NCBI RefSeq assembly: GCF_020181615.1
Contig: NZ_CP084029.1
Location: 4,016,990 to 4,080,989 of the forward strand
Length of the DNA: 64,000 nucleotides
Reading direction: 5' to 3'
Source of the DNA: [Mycobacterium] crassicus
GTDB taxonomy: Bacteria; Actinomycetota; Actinomycetes; Mycobacteriales; Mycobacteriaceae
Every line of letters begins with the position of its first letter. The first letter of the stretch is position 1. The notes beneath the pieces were generated by a model. It had not been told where the DNA came from. It saw only the letters and a program-made list of their open reading frames with translations, and did not search any database. Below are positions 1-7,633 of this stretch, one piece after another. The translations under genes and the position numbers were made by a program.

Positions 1-291
1 GAAGACGCCGGCACTGGTGACCAGAATGCCGGGCGGGCCGAGTTCGTTGCGAATCCGGACAAAGGCCTCATCGACCGCGGCACGGTCGGTGACATCGACC
101 TCGATGCCCAGAACCTGCCCGCCGCTGCCGCGCAGTTGCGCGGCGAGCTGTTGTGCGGCCGGGCCGTTGATGTCGAGCACAGCCAGGCGGTTGCCGCGCC
201 GAACCAGCTCACGACTGGTCGCCTCGCCCATCCCCGACGCCCCGCCGGTCACCACGGCGACCCGGCCCGTGGCATCGATCTCGTTCGGCAC
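1..291 (-). CDS. Short-chain dehydrogenase/reductase, N-terminal part (cut by window edge)
   Basis: The frame starts at a GTG (291) and stays open to base 1, giving 97 residues of an NAD(P)-dependent SDR. The cofactor-binding fingerprint TGGASGMG lies near residue 15, and a variant of the NNAG motif (TSAG) sits at the truncated end. The catalytic Tyr-xxx-Lys lies outside the window. An upstream in-frame TAA just before the GTG limits the possible starts. It is the last visible gene of a same-strand run that also holds a MarR regulator, an amidohydrolase and a Rieske oxygenase, so it may oxidise an alcohol or dihydrodiol intermediate. That role is inferred from context only. Confidence 0.8.
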   Translation of the reverse strand, partial: MPNEIDATGRVAVVTGGASGMGEATSRELVRRGNRLAVLDINGPAAQQLAAQLRGSGGQVLGIEVDVTDRAAVDEAFVRIRNELGPPGILVTSAGVF

Positions 292-356
292 ACCGGCATG
301 TTATCAAGTACTTGTCATTATCTTCAAGGGTCGGGATCCGGCGCCGGCCGGCCGGC

Positions 357-809
357 TCAGGAGTCGACTCGGTCAGCGAACGGGGTATGCCCGGTGCCCT
401 GCTCGATCACCCGGGTGAGCAAGGCGCGCAGCGCCTGCTGTTCGTCGTCGGTGAGCACCCCGAAGACCCGGGCGTGCGCGGCAAGGGCGTCGCTGAGCAC
501 CGCCGAGGTCACCGCCCGGCCCTCATCGGTGAGATACGCCTGCAGCATCCGTCCGTGCTGCGGGTTCGGCTTGCGCTCGACGAGCCCGCGGCGCTCCAGC
601 GCGGTCAATGCCAACTGCACACCCTGCGGGGTGATCAACAGCCGCCGGGCCAGTTCGGCGCCCGAGAGCCCCGGTTCATTGGCCAGCTGGCGCAATAGGC
701 CGATCTGAGCGGTACTCACGCCGTGTTCGCTGATCGCTTCGTTGACGGTGGTGAGCGAGAAGTAGAAGGCCTGCTTGAGCAGCCACAGGATATTGTCGGT
801 GAATTCCAT
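357..809 (-). CDS. MarR-family transcriptional regulator
   Basis: A 150-residue winged-helix protein. Residues about 45-105 carry the MarR DNA-binding core: the helix-turn-helix around LSGAELARRLLITPQG, then ALERRGLVERK and a wing that ends in LTDEGR. Flanking helices at both ends would form the dimer interface. The start is ATG 809, with a GGAGAG ribosome site just upstream. It sits 41 nt after the amidohydrolase stop and 65 nt before the SDR, all on the same strand. It probably senses a small aromatic ligand and controls this catabolic run, which is usual for the family. The ligand cannot be read from the sequence. Confidence 0.88.
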   Translation of the reverse strand: MEFTDNILWLLKQAFYFSLTTVNEAISEHGVSTAQIGLLRQLANEPGLSGAELARRLLITPQGVQLALTALERRGLVERKPNPQHGRMLQAYLTDEGRAVTSAVLSDALAAHARVFGVLTDDEQQALRALLTRVIEQGTGHTPFADRVDS

Positions 810-850
810 ACCGTCTCTCCCGCATACCGTTTACCGATCCGCTGCGCGGG

Positions 851-2098
851 TCAGCCGCGCTTGTGAATCTGTCCGTCCTTCATGACGAACCGTACGTCAA
901 GCGTGGCGGCGATGTCCCGGGTCGGATCGCCTGGAACCGCGATGATGTCGGCGAGGTAGCCCGGCGCCAGCCGGCCCAACTCGTGGTCCGCGTCGATGAG
1001 TTCTGCGCTGGTGAGCGTGGCCGCCCGCAGTGCCTGCACCGGTGTCATACCGCGTTCGACGAGCGCACACAGCTCCATGGCGTTGCGGCCGTGCGGGATG
1101 GCCGGCGCATCGGTGCCGCATGCGATGCGCACGCCTGCAGCGATTGCCCTGGGCAGCATGGCCTTTGCGCGGGGAAAGACTTCAGCGGCCTTCTTGCGCA
1201 ACTCCGGCGCTATGCGATCCACCGCCATCGCATCGGTGAGGTAGGTGGTGGAGACCAAGAAGGTGCCGTGGTCGACCATCATCGCGATGGTCTCATCGCT
1301 GGCCAAAAAGCCGTGTTCGATGCAGTCGATACCGGCGCGGATGCACGCCTGGATCGCTGTGTCACCGACCGCATGGGCGGCGACTCGCACACCGGCCCGG
1401 TGGGCCTCGTCGGCGATCGCGGCGAATTCGGCGTCCGAGTACTGCTGAGCACCCGGGGATGTGCTGTGCGACATCACTCCCCCCGACGCGGAGACCTTGA
1501 TCAGCTTGGCGCCGTGACGAATCTGGTAGCGCACACAGGCGATCACGTCCGGGACACCGTTGGCGATCCCCTCGGCTACCGACAGCGGCATGATGCCCGG
1601 CGCCAGGCGCTGGAACACCGTCGGATCCAGGTGACCGCCGTAGGGCGTGACCGCGTGGCCGGCCGGGTAGATGCGCGGCCCGGCGTGCCACCCTTGGTCG
1701 ATGGCGCGTTGCAGCGCCACATCGAGCAGATAGCCACCGGTTTTGACCATCAGTCCCAGGTTGCGCACGGTGGTGAATCCGGCATCCAGCGTGGTGCGGG
1801 CATTCACCGCACCGCGCAGGGTCCGGTAGGCCGGATCGTCCTGCACCCCGTGCATGGGCGTCGGCAGGCCCTCGGGGGAACCGGGCCCACCGATGAGCAG
1901 GTTCAGCTCCATGTCCATCAGACCGGGCAGCAGCGTGACATCGCCGAGATCGATGTCGTCGATCGGATCCGGTGGCAGCTCAGCAGGATTGATCGAGGCG
2001 ATACGGTTGCCCTCGATCACCACCACGGCAGGAGAACGCACCTCACCGGCGTCGACGTCTACCCAGCGCGCGGCGCGCAGGATGCGGGTCTCGGTCAC
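851..2098 (-). CDS. Amidohydrolase-superfamily protein (imidazolonepropionase-like branch) with altered HxH motif
   Basis: A 415-residue TIM-barrel amidohydrolase with an N-terminal beta-sandwich. The usual first metal motif, PGL-x-D-x-HxH, reads PGLMDMELN here (E64 and N66 in place of the two His). Later metal residues are kept: the Lys of GAKLIKVSASGG, the His of VAAHAVGD and of CIEHG, and the Asp of GTDAP. From memory, related mycobacterial proteins share this DME-x-N variant, so it looks like a subfamily trait rather than decay. The GTG start overlaps the stop of the upstream small gene (GTGA). The reaction is probably hydrolysis of an amide or cyclic product in the Rieske pathway. The substrate is unknown. 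Confidence 0.85.
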   Translation of the reverse strand: MTETRILRAARWVDVDAGEVRSPAVVVIEGNRIASINPAELPPDPIDDIDLGDVTLLPGLMDMELNLLIGGPGSPEGLPTPMHGVQDDPAYRTLRGAVNARTTLDAGFTTVRNLGLMVKTGGYLLDVALQRAIDQGWHAGPRIYPAGHAVTPYGGHLDPTVFQRLAPGIMPLSVAEGIANGVPDVIACVRYQIRHGAKLIKVSASGGVMSHSTSPGAQQYSDAEFAAIADEAHRAGVRVAAHAVGDTAIQACIRAGIDCIEHGFLASDETIAMMVDHGTFLVSTTYLTDAMAVDRIAPELRKKAAEVFPRAKAMLPRAIAAGVRIACGTDAPAIPHGRNAMELCALVERGMTPVQALRAATLTSAELIDADHELGRLAPGYLADIIAVPGDPTRDIAATLDVRFVMKDGQIHKRG

Positions 2099-2424
2099 GG
2101 AACGGGCTCGGCGATGCAGTCGATCACCGCGCTGGCGGTGTTGGGAACCTGCGGCTGCTTCCAGGATTCGGCGGGAAACGACACCGTGACCATCGAATAC
2201 AGCAGGTGCATCAGATGCAGCACATCGTCAGGCAGATCGTTGAGGCTGAACTTGTCGCAGTACGCCAGCGCCTCCTCGGCGCGCTCGGTCACGGCATCGT
2301 AGAAGGCTTGCAGCTCGGCCATGGAGCTGCCCAACCGCTTGGCGTAGCGCTCCGGTTCGGAGGGCAGACACCAGTCGGCGAACCGTTCCAGGTCGGCGAA
2401 ATCAGTGGGCAGCAAACCGGTCAT
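2095..2424 (-). CDS. Small conserved-looking protein between Rieske oxygenase and amidohydrolase
   Basis: A 109-residue acidic, mostly helical protein with no signal peptide and no membrane segment. I do not recognise a named domain. It starts 6 nt after the Rieske stop, and its own stop overlaps the amidohydrolase GTG by four bases, so the three genes are almost certainly co-translated. The composition (many Leu, Glu and Asp; one cluster DDVLHLMHLLYSM) fits a small helical accessory subunit. It could be a binding partner or chaperone of either enzyme, which is inferred only from position. Confidence 0.7.
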   Translation of the reverse strand: MTGLLPTDFADLERFADWCLPSEPERYAKRLGSSMAELQAFYDAVTERAEEALAYCDKFSLNDLPDDVLHLMHLLYSMVTVSFPAESWKQPQVPNTASAVIDCIAEPVP

Positions 2425-2430
2425 CGCTGA

Positions 2431-3696
2431 TCACACCCCCGCGGTCTTGCGTTGATACTCCTCGATCCAAGCGGCTGTTTCCCGGTGGAAGTGCCGAATC
2501 AGGATCTCTTGGTCGTTGAGCAGGAAGTGCCGCACCGCCCGGGTCGCGATCATCGTCTGGGTGGCCTCCAGGGTGCTGGCGTCCTGCAGTCCGTACTCCT
2601 TGAACGACACCGCCGACAGCTCTTGGGCCACTCGCTCTCGCGGCGTGCGCGGCTGCGGAAAGTACAGCGTGCCCTCGAAGATGTGACTGTCGTGCGAGGT
2701 GGGCCAGTAGTGGTAGGTCAGATACCAGCCTTGACCCCAGAACAGGATGGTGAAGTTGGGGAACAACTGAAACGAATCCAGGCCCCACGGGTCACATCCG
2801 GCCGGATTCAAGCCGGCGGGCATCTCGCCCAGGTCCGGCTTGTCCCAGGGGCCGAACAGCCCGCTCTGACAGATCTCCTCGATGGGCTTGCGCATCTCGG
2901 CCGGCATCTCCCAGGCCCGCACCCCGGATGTGCTCACCAGCCGGTGCGGACCTTCGATCCGGTAGTGCGGCGCTTCGAATCCCGCTTCCTCGGCGGCCCG
3001 GGTATAGGCCGTCGGCGTCTGATTCCCGTGCAGGATCGGCGCGTGGTAGAACTCCTGGAAGGCATCCAGGTAGAGCTTCCAATTCGCCCTGACCTCAGAG
3101 CGATAGCACCACCGCGACGTCATCGAAGCGAACGGATAGCCTTCCAGCGCGGTGACCATCGGCCCGAGGAACTCCCGCAGCGATTGCTCGGGTGTCGGCG
3201 CGAAGTTGACGAAGATGAAGCCTTCCCAGACGTCGCAATGCACCGGCACCAGCCCGTACCGGCTCTTGTCGAAGTCGAAGAACTCTTCCTCCTGCGGAAC
3301 GTGGGTCAGCGTGCCGTCGAGGTCGTAGCGCCAGGCATGGTATTTGCAGACGAACTGACGACACATTCCGCTGGTGTCCTCCAACGGCATGTCGTTCCAT
3401 ACCAGTTTGTTTCCGCGGTGCCGGCACACATTGTGGTAGGCCTTGACATCGCCAGATCCCGTGCGCACCAAGATAATCGAGGTGTTGGCGACCTTGAGTT
3501 CCTTGGTGAAGTAGCTTCCCTTCCGCGGAATCTGCTCCACCCGGCCAACATTGAGCCAGGCCCGCTTGAAGATGGCCTCCCGCTCCTGCCGGTAGACCTC
3601 CGGGTCGATGGAGTCCTCATAGGACACCGGTCCGGTGCCCAACTCGGGATAGTGCTGTGTCCAACTGCCTTCAGCAGGCTTGGGGAAACGCGCCAC
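2431..3696 (-). CDS. Rieske non-heme iron oxygenase, alpha subunit (aromatic-ring-hydroxylating type)
   Basis: About 421 residues. The N-terminal Rieske [2Fe-2S] domain shows C-R-H-R-G followed by C-K-Y-H-A-W. The C-terminal catalytic domain holds the mononuclear iron signature DAFQEFYHAPILH. Such enzymes hydroxylate or demethylate aromatic or alicyclic substrates, using electrons from a separate ferredoxin/reductase that is not encoded next to it here. I chose GTG 3696 over GTG 3702: the AGGAG at 3702-3706 runs into the 3702 codon but stands a normal 5 nt from 3696. It leads a run with the small protein and amidohydrolase. The position directly downstream of purF marks it as accessory. The substrate is unknown. 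Confidence 0.9.
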   Translation of the reverse strand: MARFPKPAEGSWTQHYPELGTGPVSYEDSIDPEVYRQEREAIFKRAWLNVGRVEQIPRKGSYFTKELKVANTSIILVRTGSGDVKAYHNVCRHRGNKLVWNDMPLEDTSGMCRQFVCKYHAWRYDLDGTLTHVPQEEEFFDFDKSRYGLVPVHCDVWEGFIFVNFAPTPEQSLREFLGPMVTALEGYPFASMTSRWCYRSEVRANWKLYLDAFQEFYHAPILHGNQTPTAYTRAAEEAGFEAPHYRIEGPHRLVSTSGVRAWEMPAEMRKPIEEICQSGLFGPWDKPDLGEMPAGLNPAGCDPWGLDSFQLFPNFTILFWGQGWYLTYHYWPTSHDSHIFEGTLYFPQPRTPRERVAQELSAVSFKEYGLQDASTLEATQTMIATRAVRHFLLNDQEILIRHFHRETAAWIEEYQRKTAGV

Positions 3697-3812
3697 GGCC
3701 ACTCCTGTTTGAACGGGGCTTCAGCAGCGCCGACGCTAGCGACCCGCCTCGTCAGTGTCAAGTAGTTGATATATTCGGCGGCGGGTAGCCATTCGGGTTT
3801 TCGGGTGCCCAC

Positions 3813-5330
3813 TCAGGGCCGCTGGGCCGCCGTGACATTGTCGGCATCGGCCTGCAGCGCGGTATTGGCCAGCATCTGCTCGACCACGTTCTTGCCCAGG
3901 GCGCTGTCGCCGGGCAGTTCGATCGGGTAGTTGCCGTCGAAACAGGCGCTGCACAGCCGGGTCCGGGGCTGCTCGGTGGCAGCGATCATGTCCTCCAGGC
4001 CGACGTAGCTCAGGCTGTCGGCGCCGATGGCGCGGCGCACCGCTTCGACCATCTCGGTCTCGTCCTCGACGGCGTTGGCGATCAGCTCGGCCGGCGAGGC
4101 GAAGTCGATGCCGTAGAAGCAGGGCCAGCGCACCGGCGGGGAGGCGATCCGCACGTGCACCTCGATGGCGCCGGCCTCACGCAGCATCCGCACCAGGGCG
4201 CGCTGGGTGTTGCCCCGCACGATCGAGTCGTCGACGACGATGAGCCGCTTGCCGCGGATGATCTCGCGCAGCGGGTTGAGCTTGAGCCGGATACCCAACT
4301 GCCGGATGGTCTGCGAGGGCTGGATGAAGGTGCGCCCGACGTAGGCGTTCTTGGTCAGGCCCTGCCCGTAGTCGATACCGGATTCCTGGGCGTAGCCGAC
4401 GGCTGCCGGTGTGCCGGACTCCGGCACACCGATGACCAGGTCCGCGTCGACGGGGTGTTGGCGGGCCAGCCGGCGGCCGATCTCCACCCGGGTGGCGTGT
4501 ACCGAGCGCCCGCCGATCGTGCTGTCGGGCCGGGCCAGGTAGACATACTCGAATACGCAGCCCTTGGGCGTCGGGTTGGCGAACCGGGTGGAACGCACCC
4601 CGTCGGCGTCGATGGCCAGCAGCTCGCCCGGTTCGATGTCGCGGACGAACGAGGCGCCCACGATGTCCAGCGCCGCGGTCTCCGACGCGACCACCCAGCC
4701 GCGGTCGAGCCGGCCGAGCGACAGCGGCCGCACGCCCCACGGGTCGCGGGCCGCGTACAGGGTGTTCTCGTCCATGAACGTCAGGCAGAACGCGCCGCGT
4801 GCCGTCGGCAGCAGCTCCAGCGCCGCCTGCTCCAGGGTGGTGTCGGCCGCGCCGTGCGCCAGCAGCGCACCCAGGATGTCGGAGTCGGTGGTGGCCACAC
4901 CGGGGCGGCGGGTGTCGATCAGCCCCAGTTCGCGGGCGCGGCCGGCCAGTTCGGCGGTGTTGACCAGGTTGCCGTTGTGGCCCAGCGCGAGCCCGGTGCC
5001 GGCGGCGGTGTTGCGGAACACCGGCTGGGCGTTCTCCCAGGTGGTGTCGCCGGTGGTCGAGTATCGGCAGTGTCCGATCGCGACGTGGCCCGGCATGGCC
5101 GCCAGCGTCTGCTCCTCGAACACCTGACTGACCAGACCGAGGTCCTTGAAGACCAGCACCTGCGAGCCGTCGCCCACCGCGATGCCGGCGGCTTCCTGGC
5201 CGCGGTGCTGCAGCGCATAGAGGCCGAAATATGTGAGCTTGGCTACTTCTTCGCCGGGAGCCCAGACACCGAATACACCGCATTCTTCGCGGGGTGAGTT
5301 CTCATGATCTTCAACCTGCTGGTCAAGCAC
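3813..5330 (-). CDS. purF: Amidophosphoribosyltransferase (first step of purine synthesis)
   Basis: A 505-residue enzyme that transfers glutamine amide nitrogen to PRPP to give phosphoribosylamine. A short propeptide (16 residues) precedes Cys17 in REECGVFG, the nucleophile of the glutaminase domain after cleavage. The C-terminal phosphoribosyltransferase domain carries the PRPP loop VVDDSIVRGNT. Cys residues in LCSACFDG and elsewhere match the iron-sulfur, Bacillus-type PurF. The start is GTG 5330. The sequence is very close to the M. tuberculosis protein as I recall it. In that species purM follows purF; here a Rieske/amidohydrolase run follows and no purM is visible. Confidence 0.98.
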   Translation of the reverse strand: MLDQQVEDHENSPREECGVFGVWAPGEEVAKLTYFGLYALQHRGQEAAGIAVGDGSQVLVFKDLGLVSQVFEEQTLAAMPGHVAIGHCRYSTTGDTTWENAQPVFRNTAAGTGLALGHNGNLVNTAELAGRARELGLIDTRRPGVATTDSDILGALLAHGAADTTLEQAALELLPTARGAFCLTFMDENTLYAARDPWGVRPLSLGRLDRGWVVASETAALDIVGASFVRDIEPGELLAIDADGVRSTRFANPTPKGCVFEYVYLARPDSTIGGRSVHATRVEIGRRLARQHPVDADLVIGVPESGTPAAVGYAQESGIDYGQGLTKNAYVGRTFIQPSQTIRQLGIRLKLNPLREIIRGKRLIVVDDSIVRGNTQRALVRMLREAGAIEVHVRIASPPVRWPCFYGIDFASPAELIANAVEDETEMVEAVRRAIGADSLSYVGLEDMIAATEQPRTRLCSACFDGNYPIELPGDSALGKNVVEQMLANTALQADADNVTAAQRP

Positions 5331-5381
5331 GTTTTCTCTGCTCCGTGAGTGCGGGCGAAGGTGACGGGCATCAGTCTACGG

Positions 5382-5777
5382 TCAATCGGCGTCGAGTTTC
5401 ACCAACGGCAGCCATTCGGCGATCTCGGCGGCCCGCGAGCCGGACAGTCGCAGCTTGGCGTCCGCGGTCGCCGCCGCGGTGGTGAGCAGCCCGGCGGCCA
5501 GCAGCAGCCAGCTGCGCGGGTCGGTCTCGACGACGTTGGGCGGGGTGCCGCGAGTGTGCCGTGGGCCGGCGATGCACTGCACCGCGACGAACGGCGGAAC
5601 CCGCACCTCGACGCTGGCACCCGGTGCCACCTCGGCCAGGGTGCGGGCGGTGAGGCGCACCGCGGCGGCCAGCTGGGTCCGATCCGGGGCGGGCAGGTTC
5701 TCGTCGCGCAGCCAGGCGGCGAGCGCCAACACCGCGGCGCGGGTCTGCGCCGGGTCGAGACGTGGGCGAGCGCTCAT
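5382..5777 (-). CDS. Sterol-carrier-family-like small protein
   Basis: A 131-residue soluble protein on the same strand as purF, 51 nt upstream of it. It begins with an Arg/Ala-rich helix, has a central beta-rich stretch (EVRVPPFVAVQC) and ends in ATADAKLRLSGSRAAEIAEWLPL. The mycobacterial gene in this place (Rv0807, from memory) is annotated as a sterol-carrier-family protein, and the layout fits. Its link to purine synthesis is only conserved neighbourhood. No catalytic residues are evident. It could bind a lipid or hydrophobic ligand. Confidence 0.72.
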   Translation of the reverse strand: MSARPRLDPAQTRAAVLALAAWLRDENLPAPDRTQLAAAVRLTARTLAEVAPGASVEVRVPPFVAVQCIAGPRHTRGTPPNVVETDPRSWLLLAAGLLTTAAATADAKLRLSGSRAAEIAEWLPLVKLDAD

Positions 5778-5898
5778 GCCTTCATCGTCGCAGAGCCCGA
5801 CGATCGATCGTGCCCTACTCCGACGGCCCGTCGAGGGTGCGGTTCAGGCAGCAGAATCGCGTAAATCCCGCCCAAAACGCACACTCGGCGACCGGTAC

Positions 5899-7623
5899 CT
5901 AGGAGTGGACTTCCCGGGGCTGGTGCAGCGCGGCCCGGATCCGCTCGGTGTCGCCCGGCGTCCAGCCGTCCGGCGGCACCACCGCCACCCAGCCGTCCAG
6001 GATCGTGTCCGCGTAATTGTGGCCGTGCCCGGTCGGCATCGATTCACCGTGCGCCAGGTCGGCGCTGACCTGCCAGAACGTCACCACCGGATACCAGCGC
6101 ATGGAGGCGGTGCGGTCCTCACCGGGCGGCTCGGTCAGCCAGTCGGGCCGGGCGAACAGCAGATCCGGCGACCACCAGACCACCGGGTCGGAGGCGTGCT
6201 GCAGAAACAGCACGCGGGTGCCGATCCACGGCGCTGCGGCGGTCCGGGCGATCTCGGCCGGCAGCGTGCCCTGGTCGAACCGCACGGTGCGGCCGTTGTC
6301 GTACCGCGGCAGGGCCGCAGTGGTGCCGGGGTCGCGCCGCACCAGCAGGGCCCGCCACAGCGAGCTGGCCTGCGGCGGACCCACCCACAGCACGGCGTCG
6401 AAACCCGTCTCGGCGATGTCGGGCAGCCAGTCGAACGCGGCCTGGCCGGCCATCGCCCCGAGGCTTTCGCCGTAAAGAACCAGCTTGGGCCGGTGGTCGA
6501 CCGGCAGGCCTCGCCAGCGCTCGGCGATGGTCTGCACCAGCATCCGGCCGGAGTCCGTCGACTTGCGCTGGTCGGCCAGGAACGAGATCCAGCTGGGCAG
6601 GTAGGAGTACTGCACGCCGACAATGGCGGTGTCGCCGTTGTAGAGCATCTCCACCGCATCCGCCGCGGCCGGGTTGACCCAGCCGGTACCGGTGGTGGGC
6701 ACCACGACCAGCACCCGGCGATCGAAGGCGTGCGTGCGCTCGAGTTCGTCGACCAGCAGCTCCATCCGCGCCCGGTCGTCGCCGGCGCTGTGCAGCCCGG
6801 CATACACCCGGATGGGTTCGCGGGCGGGCCGCCCGTTGATCCGGGTCAGCTCGGCGGCGTGCACCCCGCCGGCGACGAAGCTGCGGCCCTGACTTCCCAG
6901 GCTGTCCCACGGCGCCAACGACGCCGGGCTGCCGGAACGCTCCGGTTGCCGCGGCTGGACCACTCCGGGTTGGGTGTCGCTGTTCTCGGGCTGGAACACC
7001 ACGCTGGCGCCGGCGAAGAAGCCGCGGATCAGCACACCGTTGATCAGGCTGACCAAGAGGACGACGACGATCGAGGTGCCGATGAACAGGGCCACCTCAC
7101 TGTGCAGGTGCCAGCGCCGTACCAACAGTCGCGCCAGCAACCGGCTGGCGTCGATCAGCGTCCGCACCGTGGCCACCAGCGCGGCGGCGACGCCGATCGC
7201 AACGGCCAGGGTGCGCAGGTAGCCCAGCGTCCCCGGGCCTTCGATACCCAGCAGTTCCGAGACCTGCCGCTGCCAACCGGCGGCGGGGATCAGCATCAGC
7301 ACGCACGCGGCGGGCGACACCACCACGACGGCCGCCTTCAGCGCGAACAAGACCCCACGCGACGGCGGCCACCAGCCGGCGCCGCGCAGCACGAAACGGT
7401 TCAGCGCGGCGCCGACCGCCACCCCCAGTCCGTAGCCGAACGCGGCGTTGATCCCGCCGATCAAGCCCTGGAACAACCAGTCCCGCGGCAGGAGCGAAGG
7501 GGTCAGCGACAGGCAGAAGAACAACGCGCCGAAGCCGACCCCGACGAACCGCAGGCGCAGCAGGCTCCACGCCCACACCAACAGCGGGTGCCTACCGCGG
7601 GGTGTCGCCGTGGTGGTCCCCAT
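5899..7623 (-). CDS. Membrane-anchored alpha/beta-hydrolase (Abhydrolase_9 type)
   Basis: A 574-residue protein. The N-terminal third has about five hydrophobic segments (for example around LRLRFVGVGFGALFF and AAVVVVSPAACVLMLI). The rest is a hydrolase domain with the nucleophile elbow GESLG (LYGESLGAMAG) and a downstream HGHNYAD that may supply the catalytic His. This matches the two-part Abhydrolase_9_N/Abhydrolase_9 family of actinobacterial membrane esterases or lipases. I chose ATG 7623 because longer readings run into the purL end out of phase. It begins 10 nt after the purL stop, so translation may be coupled. M. tuberculosis has different genes here, as I recall (Rv0804-Rv0806c). Confidence 0.85.
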   Translation of the reverse strand: MGTTTATPRGRHPLLVWAWSLLRLRFVGVGFGALFFCLSLTPSLLPRDWLFQGLIGGINAAFGYGLGVAVGAALNRFVLRGAGWWPPSRGVLFALKAAVVVVSPAACVLMLIPAAGWQRQVSELLGIEGPGTLGYLRTLAVAIGVAAALVATVRTLIDASRLLARLLVRRWHLHSEVALFIGTSIVVVLLVSLINGVLIRGFFAGASVVFQPENSDTQPGVVQPRQPERSGSPASLAPWDSLGSQGRSFVAGGVHAAELTRINGRPAREPIRVYAGLHSAGDDRARMELLVDELERTHAFDRRVLVVVPTTGTGWVNPAAADAVEMLYNGDTAIVGVQYSYLPSWISFLADQRKSTDSGRMLVQTIAERWRGLPVDHRPKLVLYGESLGAMAGQAAFDWLPDIAETGFDAVLWVGPPQASSLWRALLVRRDPGTTAALPRYDNGRTVRFDQGTLPAEIARTAAAPWIGTRVLFLQHASDPVVWWSPDLLFARPDWLTEPPGEDRTASMRWYPVVTFWQVSADLAHGESMPTGHGHNYADTILDGWVAVVPPDGWTPGDTERIRAALHQPREVHS

Positions 7624-7633
7624 ACCGGTGCGG

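Noticed and set aside
5331..5381. Possible purine-responsive riboswitch before purF or other pur genes
   Set aside because: The upstream gaps of purF, purS, purC, purB and purD are short, and several starts are leaderless. No three-way-junction aptamer pattern was visible.
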